Below are positions 31,946 to 46,900 of a DNA stretch of 64,000 bases, in pieces (position 1 is the stretch's first letter; every line of letters starts with the position of its first letter). Source of the DNA: Cyclina sinensis (taxonomy: Eukaryota; Mollusca; Bivalvia; Venerida; Veneridae); assembly GCA_012932295.1 (NCBI GenBank), contig JAAONU010000001.1, positions 58,997,693 to 59,061,692 on the forward strand, read 5' to 3'. The notes below the pieces were generated by a model. It worked only from the letters and a program-made list of their open reading frames with translations. It had not been told where the DNA came from and searched no databases. The position numbers and the translations under genes were made by a program.

Positions 31946-34900
31946 GTATGTGTAAAACATTACAGATACTTATCACCATTTCTAAATTGTATAATAGTCC
32001 TATAAGCAAATTTTACCCCAAAACTGTTACTTGATAATAGCCTAGTATATATTATACGAAAGGTTACTTTTAGCTAGTCTCGAAAAACGACAATTAAAAT
32101 TCATTTAGTCTTATTTTATGTTAATCTAAAACCCATATTTATAACCTGGCTATGATAATAATGTGAAAGAAAAGTTTACTTTTTAAACATTAACGATTGC
32201 AAACATATACAACTACGCAATTACTCGATCTTTTCAAAACTACGATTAAAAGAGCTTGCATTGAATGAGCAGAAGAGAACGGCGAATGGATGAATGTATC
32301 AGTGAGAATTTTCAAAAGATTAAACTTCTAGCACATGGATAATTTCAAAAGATGTTTTTGTCATGTTTATGTAATCCTTTCCATTCGGGTAGTTCCTTTC
32401 CATTCGGGTAGTTGCTTTATGCAAGCTTTTAGAAAATGAAAAATTACACAGTGTATCGTACAATATATGAATATATTTACATTTTCAATACCGTTGATTA
32501 AGTCGGCATATTAATTTTTCATGGCTTAATGAGTCCGTTTATTCGCCAAGAGTTAATGTACATGTACATTGCATAGTTAAAACCCAAGGTATCCAAATGT
32601 AACAGCCCTGGTCACAGATGATGTCAGACTACAAAGAAAACATGAGTGATAGAAACAGCTGATACCGATATGATTGTTTCATACGCAGACACATTGATAA
32701 ACGCAGACACATTGATAAACGCACATGTAGACCTAATACATGGTTATAAACGCGCATTTCATGTTATGTTGTGTTATATAAAGTGCTAGTTTACTGCAGA
32801 ATTTCAGCTGAAAGCAAGGTTGTTAAATAAACATTTCTGTATTTCTTGGAGAGGGGCAGTGCCATTTTCCTCTTTGAAAGACATACACTGTAATCGATGT
32901 TGGTAACACCACTCGAGCACTCAGTCCTCAATATATAAGATTTGATGACCTTATTCGCTTGACCACTTAGCGGTCACTATGCCATTTCTAATAATGGCGT
33001 TAAAGCATAAATATTAGTAGTTTGTAATATTTAACCAGATATTGTGAAGGTGCCATATTGAAACTTTATTTGCCAGTAGCTGTTTTGCAACTCGAATAGT
33101 GGATTATATATATGTTATTATATATGGGGACCCGTGCAAGCGCGGATTTAGAGTAATATGGGTGGTTTTCTCATGACTCGTTTGATTGTTAAAATACAGT
33201 AAAGAATAATGTTCTCTTAATTTGACAGTTTTTTTCCGAACACTTACAATTGTGGAATAATGAAGTGATAGGTAAAGGGGTACTGAAGGAACCCTACCCT
33301 GGATTTAAAACATGTCCGGTATGTAGATTGCTTCACACGAGGTATAATTCTTGGACAGGGGCAGTGCCAGAATTAAGAGCCAACCAGATTTGATAGGGTT
33401 TTTAATAGCTTCCCACACTATTTATGAGTCAGTGTGTCAGTGTTTATTACCTTTACAGTATTTTTAGCACATTTTAGGGAATCCGAGTGGTTATGTTGAA
33501 TAAGGGGTTGTGCAAGGTCCTGACGGAGCAGTAATGATGACCTGATGTGTGATCGTTCGAGTAAACTTTATCAACTATTTACCTAGAATATATTTACTTG
33601 GAGAATCAAGCGTAAAGTTTAATTCATTAAATTTATTATTATTTTTTTTACCCAGGTGTTCTCCAATGTTGTTTAGACCCTGTCCCTGTCCCTATTTTTG
33701 TACGTTTCAAGTCACATTGCCGCCCCCGCCCCACCCCACCCCACCCCAAAATAACGTAAACATGAGATACTCATATGATTACGTCAGATTTTTTTTATGT
33801 TTTACATGGTCAGAGCATCTGTATGCCATAAACGAACAGAACGTAATGTAACATTAAAGACTTTTAAATTTATGACTTTGTGCTTGAAGCCGCGGCACTT
33901 TTCATTATCAAGACTAAATGAATGAATGAATGAATGAATGAATGAATGAATGAATGAATACATACATACATACATAAATCGTGTAATTAACAGTCGTAAA
34001 AGCAACAGCATTTGGTGGCAACTGTCTGAAAATTTCATGCAGTGAATCATAGTTCTATCAAACATATTTACACATATTTTAAACAACCGTTTGCACATCA
34101 TTGATGCGGGTAAAAAAGTTTCCCGTATTTGAATGAAAAATATTGACATAATTTTGTTGGATATCACATATACTTTCTTTAAAAACACGTGTCTTTAAGC
34201 TGCAAAGCACAAATTTAAGCAATCAACTACAAAAAAACAACAACAAAACAACAACAACAACAACAAAACATTCCTTTAGTTAGTAGTTGAGTTTAGTATG
34301 ACACATAAAAGAGCATCACAGAAATTGCCGCACCTTGGACTGCATTAATTACTTAAGTAATAAAGTAATCAATATTTATTACCATATTAGAAGCAGTAGA
34401 CGTTCGTTTTACCAGAACGGGGCTCCTATCTTGCTGTGATTTCAGAAGAAAAATAACATTATCAGCAACAGCGAGATACATTGATTTTGGTGTTCATGTT
34501 ATGTAGCACATTGTAGGTTTACAGTGGAAAGTGATTTTTCATGTAACTTCCGGAATATTGCTTTGAATTTTTTTTCTTTGGGCCAAACATGAATTCAGTT
34601 TCAGGAGTCGATTTCAGAAATCGCTTCCTCGTGCAACGAAACAAGCACTAAAATACGAATGGTGTGCCCTGAGAAAAATATCCCATTCAGTGAGTTCTAG
34701 CTTAAAGATAAACTTTGTAAAATTGATGTGATCTGTTATGGTCAATGATAAGTCTAACTTTATAACATGCAAAAGAGGGGGAAACAGATAGGAGCTAAGA
34801 TGTATATAGAACTACGGGTATAGATAGGTCAAGTAATTTAGAACTGGCATTGACAGTATTCTGATAGGTCAAGTAATAGGACTAGCATTGACAGTACTGA

Positions 34901-37900
34901 TAGACCAAGCCATTTAGGACTGGCACTGGCAGTATTGATAGATTAAGCTATTTAGAACTGGCATTGACAGTATTGAAAGTTGAAGTCATTTAGGACTGGC
35001 ATTGTCGGTCATGATAGATCGAATGATTTAGGACTGGGATTGACAGTACTGATAGGTTAAGCTATTTAAGACTGGCATTGACAGTATTGATAGTTCAGTT
35101 ATTAGGACCAGCATTGACAGTGCTGATAGTCCAAGCCATTTAGGAATGATAGTACTGCTAATTAGGTCATTCAGGACTGGCACTGGCAGTATTGATAGGT
35201 CAAATTATTTAGGACTGGCATTGACCGTATTGATAGTTGAAGTCATTTAGGTCTGGGATTGACACTGTTGATAGTTTAAGCTATTTAGGACTGGCGTTTG
35301 AAGTATAGATAGGTCAAGTCATTTAGGACTGGCATTGCCAGTTACGATAGGTCAAGTCATTTAGGACTGGCTTTGACAGTATTGATAGGTTAAGCTATTT
35401 AGAACTTGCATTTGCAGTATTGATAGGCCAAGCCAAATCGGCGGTATTGATATGTCAAAATATTTAGGACTGGCATTGGCAGTATTGATAGACCAAGCCA
35501 TTTGGTACTGGCATCGACAGTATTGATAGGTCAAGCTTTCTAGGACTGGCATTGGCTGTATTGATAAGTCAAGCGCCCCGTCGTTAACCCACGTTCGATC
35601 CATTCCGTTTCACTTAATTTATTGACCGCGTACGTAATGTTGTTGTACGGAACATGTACCGGGTGTAACCGACGTTGGGTCAAGCGTGGACTATCTCCTG
35701 TGTATTCGACATTGTACTCACTTAAAATTAGTTTGTTATTTTATCAGACAACTTTAATTTCCGTGAACTAATCTGGAGTAGTCTCTTTTACAATGTTTGT
35801 GTCTTTGTCTGTGAAATATGCCTGTTCTGATGATGGAAGTGTTTTCACAATATACAGACTTACCTGCTCTATCATTACAATTTCGTCTCAATCGATTACT
35901 TTGTTTTTAAGCTGTAGATCCAAAAAATACAATTTTTCTTCCAAATTCAAGAAAAATAGTTGTTTCTTTTGCCTATTTCAAGATATGTAACTATGTGGTT
36001 ATTGGTGTTTGTACAAATTCTTGCTTAATTTCACATCCCAACGTTCATTCAAATTCTGGACAAATACTTACGGATATATTTCATTGCTCATAATTATATT
36101 GTCACTGACTTTACACGAAAAAAATCCATTTATGCATGACTGCATGAGCTGCTTAACAATCCTGCGAAGTTTCTTTACTCTGCAACAAACATATACTTAA
36201 AATTTTGTGACCATGCTTTTATTTAATGCACTGATTATTTTACAAAACATTTAATAACAGGTGTTATCTAGACAACAAAATATCTTTATATTCAGAGTCA
36301 ACATTAAGAAATTAATCAAAACGGAAAAAGAACTATATATACAAAATTGCTTCTGTCACAGAGACACTTCCCTGAAAATGTCATTTAAAAGGATGAAAAC
36401 GATAAAGTCCGAGAGTGTCCGCGTGACCTGTCAATTACTCTGAAATTTACTGCATTTCAGACTTAAAGTATGTGATATCTGTCAGATTTGTTCTTGTTTT
36501 AGTTCAACAATTTCATGTTCTTTGACAAATTTGTCTACTGAACCGATATTATATCTTGAAGCACCTGAGACTTTATGAAAGTAAATCAGTCGTGATGAAT
36601 TTAATTGACGTATTTTTAGCTCGACTGAAGGTTGGAGCTTTTAGTATGCTATTTTGTCCGTCGTCCGCCCTTCCTTCCGTCCGTCGTCCACAATTGACTT
36701 TTAACAACATCTTCTCTTATAGATCACTGGCCCAATGGGGGTCATTTGTGGATTATCTACCCTTAATACTCTCTGATATTACATTGGTCCTTCCATTTGG
36801 ATTCCTCTGCTTTTATCGCTATTTTCTCTTTTGGTATGGTGATAATTAAGCATAATTATTTGCAACAGTGATAGTCAGATTACACATTAAGTTTAGCAAC
36901 ATGTTTTGTTAATACCATTATCTTTGTTTTTTTATAATCCTGACTTTTTATTTAATATAAAAGTGACAATTTTCACAACTGAAAGTCAATACCATCACAA
37001 TCAGAAACAAGGATAATGTCAGTGGATTCCAACTGAAAGGACCAATATACTATTTGGTCTACCTTTGATGTTATCTGAGTAAGGGAAATAATTTGTTATC
37101 AGGAATGTCCCTCTTTGCAGTTAAACTTTACTGAAATGATGCTTGTATGGTCCTCTGTCAAAGTTTTATATATAAAAAAGGAACTCTGGTTGCCATTGCA
37201 ACTGAAAGGGAAAACTTTAAAAATCTTCATGTCCTGAAACCACAAGGAGCTTAGATATTTGGTTGATAACATCATGTAGTGGACCTCTACCAAAGTGGTA
37301 TAAATCATGGCCCTGGGATCAAATTTGGCTGCATCCCAGGGGTCACTTGATTTTACATAGACTTATATAGGAAAACCCTAAAACATCTTCTGGTCAGAAA
37401 CCATAAAGCCTAGAGTTAAGATGATTGGTGTGTATGATTCGTCTAGTGGACCTGTACCAAGTTTATACAAATCATGGCCCAGAATCAAAATTGGCTCCGC
37501 GCCAGGGTCAATTGATATAAGAAAGAGTTAAATAGGAAAAAGTTTTAAAGAAACTGCTTGTCTGAAACAACAAGGCCTAGAGCTTAGATTTTTGGTTGAT
37601 AGAATAATTTAGCAGACCTCTACCAAAGTTATATAAAAGATGGCTCTGGGGTCAGAATTTGCCCCACTCCAGGGGTCACTTGATTTTATATAAACTTATA
37701 TAGGAAAAACTTTAAAAATCTTCTTGTCAGAAACCATAAAGCCTAGAGTTAAGATATTTGGTATGTATGATTGTCTAGTGGACCTCTGTCATGGCCACTG
37801 GATCAAAATTGGCCCCGGCCCAGTGGTCACTTGGTTTTACATAGAGTTTTATAGGAAAGGTTTCGAATAATCTTCTTGTCAGAAAGTGAAAGGTCTTGAC

Positions 37901-40900
37901 GGTAGGTATATATGGTTCATGATAATCATTGCCTAGTTAATTAGATGGACTTTGGAATATCTTGGCCCTCACCAGGGTACTCAGGCCCCACTCACCTCAC
38001 CTAAGTTTTCCTCCCCATCAGGTTAAACACTGACGTGTTATATGTGGACGACATTTAAGTGATGTGGAATATTGGGTGAAAAGGTGGCCAGCAAGCTATG
38101 ATATACTGTAAATAAACAAATATTGGAGTGGAAGTTTTTTTGTTCTTTATTGACTATAGAGGTATTTTCATGGCCTTGTGTTGATGTTAAAATTTGTATA
38201 CAGGATATTTATTGAACCTTTAGATTGAACTGGCCAGGTTAGAACATGGGTTCTGCATATCATCTTGATGGGCTGAACATTTGATCAGTTTAATGGAATT
38301 CATTCCAGGGGTGAAAAAGATATGAAGCGGACATGAAACACATGGCTCATATCTTTAGACACCACTGAGCATTTGCTCAGGTGAGCTAAAAACACCCTTC
38401 GGGCATATAATGCTCCGCCTAGCGGTGCTCTTGTTGACTTATTTTCTACTAAAATGAAATTTCTGTTCAATAAAAAAATGCTTAGATTTTTTTTATTTTT
38501 TTTGCATGTGTATGTATCTTATGAAAATACAGGTTACTTGCAAAATTTGGCAGTACATCTCTAAGTTTTGACCTTTATAGACTAAATGTCTGATAACAAC
38601 CAAGATGTCTTCACATTTATAGGGTTGTTTTTTGTAGCACGTTGTTCATTTAATAAATGTTACAATTATACTGCTTTTGACACTCCACCTGCTTCTGTAA
38701 TTTTTATTATCTGCTTATGATACATGGCTGGGGCAAATGTGTCCCATGGACACATTTCTAGTGAATTGTTGTTTTTGATAGTTTTATTTTTTAAAACAAA
38801 GATAATGTTAACAAGTATTGCTTTCTTGTGTGTGTGGTAAACTTATTGTCAGCCAAAGTTTTACCCCCTCTTTACAGTTGTATTCATGTCAGAGTCAGTT
38901 TACCTTCCTAAAATTACTGGAAAGAACATGTACTAGACTGCAAATGTTACCAGCAAACTACCAACAGAACTTACAATATTGGTCAGTATGCATAAATCAT
39001 GGTTGGTATAATAGTACTCATGTACTTTTCTAGAACATTATAGTTGGAGTATCAAAGGGTTTTTAGAAACATAAGTGGAATTGTCAATACTAAATTTGAT
39101 AAATAAGTGTTGAAAATGATCAAGATCAGTGATGGTCAGTATTGATTAGAGTGTTCAGTAATTATGTACAAAAAAATTCCAGTGAAGTTGGACTATAAAT
39201 TATGGCAAGGCAGGTAAAAAAAAGAGTTTTATCATATTCAGCTTAATGAGACCAGCTCCAATGGACCTCTATTGCACAGAGATAAATTCTCTCGGATAAA
39301 GGTACTGGCATTACATGCATGTATCCATTACTTGAAAACATAAACCCAGCACTACGCGACAGGTTTTGCAGTACTTTCAGTGCTTTGATTTAATGTATAC
39401 ATGTGTTTATCAGTTTAACGCCATCTTGGAAATACAGCGGGGTCAGTTCAACATTATCACAAGAAATCAATTAATACGCCGAATTATCACTACACATACG
39501 GTTTCGAGGGTACATTGATTCGCATCTAAATAATATTTTCTACATACTTAAACATAAAATTTTATCAAAGAAGACACATAGATCTAACATAATTTAACAA
39601 TAAAGCTCCACATAATAAACCAAATGTAAGAAATTATGTTGAAATCTTCCCTTATTTGCATAATAATTGGTACCCACGTTCAACAACGCCAGACAATCGC
39701 TGGTACTTCACTATCGCTGTAAATGTATATCTAAAGCCGGAAACATTATTGAAAGAGATGTTCAAAAAGTTGATTTGTCCTCTCACGTTCACTCGGACAC
39801 TTTCCCATGATAAACTAATGGTTTTATTTACGTAAATTTCAAAATTAATAGATTTCATTAATAAATTAACATTCTTTAGGAAACTACAGATTTTTCAACA
39901 TCTTTTTATGACACAAACACAAAAAAAAACATATTTTCCTAAACAAACCCACATACACGGTACTTTTTTAGTAACCCTCATGTCTCTCTTGGGTCGGAAT
40001 AGATGTACGTTGTAAAGGTCATCTAGTAATAGTTAATAGTACTTATAATTTATGACCCATAATTCGTCCAGAAAAATAATTAGGATGGGGTAGGAAGGTA
40101 CTTTATCATCATCTACCTTTGTCTTTGACCTTCATGTGACTTACTTCCTTGTTTTTAAGCTACATCAGTGAAATTTAACCTATTTGTATAATTTTGCATG
40201 CAGACTTCAACTTTGACCTTGGCTGACCTTGACCTACTGACCTACTTCCTTGTTTGTGAAGATATGTCTTAGACATTTTTACTAATTTTATAAGTTTGCA
40301 GACAGAGTTCCAATTTGGCTTTGGTTTACCTTGAACAATTGACCTTCTTTCTTGGTACAGTAATATTTAATATTATATATCTAATGTGGTATTTGAACCG
40401 TCTGCAAATTTGACACATGCCTTAGGGGCCATCCCCACCCCACCCCACACAACCCCTATCCCACCAACTGTTTCATGGTTTCAGGTGAGCGGTCCAGGAC
40501 TATTTGGTCCTGTTGTTACTAAATCTAGTACCAGCATACACTAAAAAGCTAACATGATTGCAGGAAGATTTGTTTCAATCAAAATAATTCACGGGTGTGA
40601 ATCAGTCGTCTTTTAATGTTTTACATACCGTTACGACGGCAAGTATTTTATTTACTGGTAAAAAAATCGGACGTATGTATTAGTTCGAACCTAACCACGT
40701 ATACAATTTGCACTATTTTGAATCCATGTAAATGAAGTTTGCACCCCGTTTGCAAAGCACAAACTTTTACACTTAGGTTATTGTTGCTTTTAGCAGTTTT
40801 AAAAAAGGAAAAAAACGCTGTGAAAAAATATTTTCAGTAAAAAAGTTCTCCAAAAGATCATTTTGATAAATATATATAAATGAATTTATACGACGCTTTG

Positions 40901-43900
40901 TAATTTCTTCTTCGAAACGCTCTTAGAAAGTACCGTTTAAATATTCAAATATCTTACAGGTCCTACAAGTAAGTACGACATATGCAGGTAAAATCATTCA
41001 GATATATATTCTATATATACATGGCACCTGTATTTTGGAATTATTTACCTGAACGTTATAGAAAATGTACAAACTTCACTGTAGCTGACTGGTAGGTCTC
41101 CATAATGCTAGAAGGCCCACAGTAATGTGTACTTTTTCTTATTAACGTGCCATGTCATTAGTAACGCCACGATTAGATTTGGCGTACTTTTTTTCCCAAA
41201 GTAAATATCTGTTTATCTTACATGCAAAACAAAAATTAATGGTTTCGGTTTTTGAAATTTATATAACTGCCGCCTATAATAACTGAAATTTTGCCTAATG
41301 AACGTCTTATGAAGAGAGATAATGGTGGAATTTTGCTCTATGCAAGACCATAGAGTAAAATATAAGACTATATTTTATTTTTTATTTTATCGTGGTAAAA
41401 ATATAACTGCTTTCCTTATATGTTCATGCTGTGGTGTTAGAATAAGGTATCTGTGTTCTGATCACCCTTAATTAAAGACTTTATGTGGCTAGTGCCATGT
41501 ATAACTAAGATTGTCGTCCCCGGTATTTTCACTCTTTAAAATAGACCAGATTTAATAAAAAGAAAAAGCTATCGAAGTGTTTTGTACTTATTCTCTGTTT
41601 CAACGAAGCTGGAAAAAAAACGAAGCACAGGGCATGGTATATTGTTAAGTGTAACAGCAAGTGATATAAGAAAGAAATATAACTAGCAAATTCTTGCTCA
41701 CGAAAGGTATTGACTTTCATGGTAAAACACAAAGCAATGATACTGGTAGGCAATTTTATGTGTTGAATGAATAAAAGAACTTAGCAAATAATAAGCTCGA
41801 GTTTTTTTGTTACTTTTTTCAGAGAAAATTTAATAGACTCGTAAATCACTTTTAAGTTCCCTGGTTGCATTCAGACATTACAAAAGACTGCCATGGCTGT
41901 GTCTTGCTATAATATTGAAAGGAGTACATTTTGTAATCATTAAGTAGTATTACTAGATAAAGCCAATATTCTAATCATGTCAAATGTAAAGCATTACTGC
42001 GGCTATTTTGTTGTTCCTTTGTCACATATAGGAGACTAGTGGGCTGAAAATTGTTCCTTTCCGTGATTTACGATCATTTTCAAGGATCGGACTAGCATCA
42101 AAGTTATTTCCCACCAGTGACTTTTGTTCGTTTGCAAATCAATGGATACAGCGTATCAATGTACTATAATCGCGCGACTCACGCTTCAGTAATTGCCAGA
42201 ATTATTTACAAAGAAAACATGATGAGTAGTAGCATCTCTGATCTGTAAGTGACACTCCTAAATGTCATATGTCGTGATGCCTTTCACGTTTTAATCTGTG
42301 GATTTTCCCCTGATTCCAATACACAGTTTTAACAATGTTTTATTGGGGTCATTTCTTTGCTGTTTCATAGAAAACGGTAACATTCTGTCCGTTGGTTGAT
42401 AAGAAGAGCAAATATTTGTTGGGAAAATTAAAGTTGTACAGACGCCACTATGTTTAATTTTGAATCAAAAAAGTGTCATCACAAGTCTCTCACAACATTA
42501 TTTTTTCGGCTAAGCGCAAAGTTGCCGTACTTCTAAGTTTTAATCCCACTTTCACAATTTGCGGAAATTATGTATATCAACAATTTTCTTTTTTGTTTTC
42601 AGTACTTCCTTACTGGTTTGCGGCAGCTGGTAAGAAGATTATACCAAAAACGGGAAACACTGTTGTAAGTGTTTCGTTCTTCAATGACTTTATAAAAGTC
42701 ATTACACGCTTCATTAAGTCTGTTAAACTCAACAGCTGCTCGTTCTGATGTAAATTAAATATAAAGTTTAATGCTAGGTCGTTTTTTATCTATATTCATC
42801 TTTATTAGGATGCAGACCTGCATGCTGCAATATCTAATTTCTGTGTGTGCTAATAGCCATTAGCGATTATTCAGTTATTTAAATAGTCTATATGTGTAAA
42901 ATTTCATGAATCCGATACGTTCACATCTTCAGAATCTTCTGCGCCGACTTGATGTTGTGCAACAATGGTTTTCTTGCCGAAAACCATGTTGATAATGGTT
43001 ACGTTGAAATATTGCTTCCACACATATCATTTTAAAAACCTATTCCACACATATCTCTTTTGAATTTTTTGGCATTATTTTGTTCACTTGTTGAATTAAA
43101 TGCATTCCACACACAATGTTTATTCTATATCAAATATTGTTCGCTCCGGTTATATAATAGGTTTCTTAAACAAACTATAAAGTAGGATTTAGCATCGTTT
43201 TTAAGATATGCTTCCACACATATCATCGCAATTTGAGCAATTTAAAACGCGCCGTTTCACTTTATTAAAAAACTACAAAATATTTGCGAGAAACATTTGG
43301 GGACAGTTAGTGTTACCAAAGGGAGCGGGCCCTCAACTCTATCCGATGAAAAATTATGATGTATTTAAAAAAATATCGTAAAAAATGTTACCTCAATCGA
43401 CGTTTTGTTTACATTTTGTACACCCACACATATCCATCGAAGTCACGTGGTATCGGCACCGTGTGGTATGCAATTATAATTTTAACATTTAATTTTGATG
43501 TGTTCAAGCGTGCAGTTACCGGATTTTCATTTTTGTTTTTGACTTCAACTTGTTCAGTCAAACCCTTGAACACTTAGCCAGAGACAGTAGATCTAAGTCA
43601 AAGAACATGTTGGGTGGAACTATATATGGATAAGGGTTTTTTTAGCCGATCAGCTGTTTTGTTTGTCACATCTCTTGGTCTTCAATTTCAGCTACACATC
43701 GACGGCCATGCAGATCTCGCCCCGCCCGTGTATGTGCCAGGCTTCCCGTTCTTCACTTGGCCACGCGAGAAAGAACTCAAGTTCCTCATGCAAACGAATG
43801 ATGCATTTATTCAGGTAAAACTTGTTTAGAAATATTTCTATGCTAACCAAATCTGTCTGTCCATCTCAATTTACCTATTGTCTGTACTGGCTTCCCATAT

Positions 43901-46900
43901 GACCGACGACTCCTGAAGAGTTTTTAGGTATTTAAGGTTCCTTTTACATACTCAGTGTTTATCACCGGCACATGGGACCTTTAACGTCTAATCCGAAAGA
44001 CAATTACTGGTTTGTGGACGAGCCGGGATCGAATTAGTGACCAGGACTATAATCCTGGCTACGCATGACAACTGGACAACTGATCGGGCGTACCTGTCTA
44101 CCCTAACTGTTAATGTACTATATAGATCAATAAAATTTGTTGCTCAAAACAAGATAATAATCTCAATTATTGTATTATCTATAGATAAATGCCACGTCAT
44201 TGGTCTTGAGGGTCTCTGTCGCTCAAAAATATATTGTCATATTTCTGCTTTCTTGTTTATTTCTCCTTCAGTAAATATTATGTCTAAATTAAGACACATA
44301 CTGCATGACGTTCCAAGCCTTTTGAATTTACTAATGAGAATCATTTAATGGACAAGAATCCATTTGGTTCTTCTTCCAGTAGAAAAAGAAGAACGCGATA
44401 AATATTATGATTTTAAAAAGTGGCAGAATTGGTGAAATATGTTTGCAGCTACCAAGAAGCAGAAAAAGAGGATAACTTTTCGGCAATGGAAAATATATTA
44501 GAAAAAGAAACTACCAACCAGGCCTTGGTTCTAAAGAAGTTTTTACCTATACTAGGTTCTCATAGAATGAAATATTTATGGACATTGAATATGATGTGAT
44601 GTTGCCTCGCTAGCGCCTTGGTCAGTTTTACGTTCATACGGTTAATATCACATCATATTCAGTGAAAAAAGTCCATAAGTGTACAATATGTCAATATAAA
44701 CACTCATATACTACACATATAAAACAAGATAAAACTGACAAACATATCAAAACTCGTAAACTACACAAGAAAATAGTTGTGACAAATTTGAAGCGCGTTT
44801 TGTCAACCCGATATTTGTAATGTCTCACTATCATCCTCCATGGGTTGTAATATTTATCTTATAATACTGAACATCACAAAAAATATGTGCAACAAAATTT
44901 TATTCAGAAAACACAAATATCATCGAATTCTTTTTAAGATTAACAACTTCAAATTGTCCAATTCTTATTATCTGACTGAATAATTCAAAAGTTTACTTAG
45001 CATCGAAATAGGGCCTGACATAAGTGTGTGGACATGACTTGAAAAACAGCGTTTATTTCCCTTTTGGCAATTTTCTAATGTCTATTCTATGTCTCTTATG
45101 TTTAAATTTAATGTTTCTGCTAATTCTCCTATACCGTCGAGTGGATTACAGCTTAACTCCACAAAGTGTCGTAAGTGCCAAGCCTGGTTTTGCATTATCA
45201 TCAAATTTTAAGATGTAGTCGAGTGGTGGGAGACATACATTTTTCCTACTTATTTTGTAAAAATTATAGCAATAAGAAAAATATAATTATTGCATAATGG
45301 TCTTGTCAACCCAGTAACATTTTGGCCGCAGACCGAAGGCCAGTGCGACTGTCCGAAACATAAAGCTATCGCAAAGTATTTGAATTTTTTATCAATGAAA
45401 TACAAAACATATTCGCGCTTGTAACACACTTTTTTGTTACAAATCATCATTTAACCTTTTTCTTGTTTGTTGCTTAATTCCCTTTACATGTCACCTTTCC
45501 ATTATTTGATATTATTCGGCAATTGGTTTTCGAAAATTCAGGAGCATTCTTTCAGAAATAACTCAGGATAGATGCTGTTCGGAAAATTAAGCAGGGCCTT
45601 GCATGGTTTTGTGAGCCTGAGTTGAACATCCAATCAAAATACGATACTCTGATTGGCCGTGTTTTCTCTTTCGGTCGTGTGCTGCTTTTTCTTATGATGG
45701 CCGAGTTTTGGTCGTATTACCGTCGGCTCTGAATTTATAGCAAATCATCTGGGAATAATAAAGTAAACAAAAATGAGCTTTTAAGATACGTGCATTATTT
45801 GTAGTAAATCGTGCATACAAATTCAATAACCGTAACATATGCAAAAATGCCAGATGCCAGATCATGAGAAACATGACAGTCAACAAAGGTTAATGATAAG
45901 TTTGTCTAGTCCTATAAATATATCATCACGTCTAACATTCACTTTTTATGATATTTGAGGTTTGCTTTTTTTGATGTTACGTTACATATAAAAAAACAAT
46001 ATAATATTACAAAGATATAATGTTAGAGGTTAAGATAGTAACGTGGTGGCTTATTTATAGGACTAGACAATCAATTCCACACGTGTATAATTATGTATCG
46101 GTGTTTCTCCGAGAACAAGTGACTTTTTTTATTTTCAGGCATCAGCGATGGCTGGCTTGGTGAATCGAGTGATCTGGGTGTGGCCAAGCTGGGACCACAA
46201 AGACCACGAGGCCCGTTACGTCATGTCGACCCTTAGTCTCGGCTGGACAACAGTTTCTGGTTCTGGTGGCCAAAAACAGAAGGCGTTCTGTATGTGCATG
46301 AAAAACGTAACCACAACAGAATGTAGAACATTAACCAGTGAGCATAGAAACGGAAGTGCCAGCAGCTCTCGAGAAGACGCGGGATTCCGTGTGCCGCGCA
46401 GTAAATGTAAAATAAAGAAAATAATTATCGTGGAAGAAATTCACGAAGACACCGCTCTTGGCTATTTTAAAAAGCGTGACTGGATTGCGTCAAACGAAAA
46501 CATTATTTTAGATATAGATGAAGATTATTATGGCTGTAGCTATGCAATAACTCCGTTGATAGATGCAAAGTTAGGTTATAAAACAATAGACTATTTAAAT
46601 AGCTTGATAAAATCTCATTTCTGTCCTAGCACTTTCAGCCATGAAAAGGAATCAGACAGGTTTTTGTTGTCATTGATCGCAGCTAAGCGAGTGAAAAGTG
46701 CGTGTTACAAAGACAAGTCATTAAGAAACACAGAACGGTGTCAGACCTCTATGAACATTAATTTACGCGATTACTTTGGGCGCCAACTAGATAAATTTGT
46801 TGCAAATAAAAGCATCCAAATGTGTTCATTGAAATCAAGTGATAGTTTTGCAAACAGTTTTATTCTAAAATTAGCAGAACTCAGTATAACACAGTTGCGA

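Noticed and set aside
33549..33851. 100-codon open frame in UPF0489 intron 1
   Set aside because: Proline-rich part comes from a C-rich simple repeat; no similarity and no splice context.
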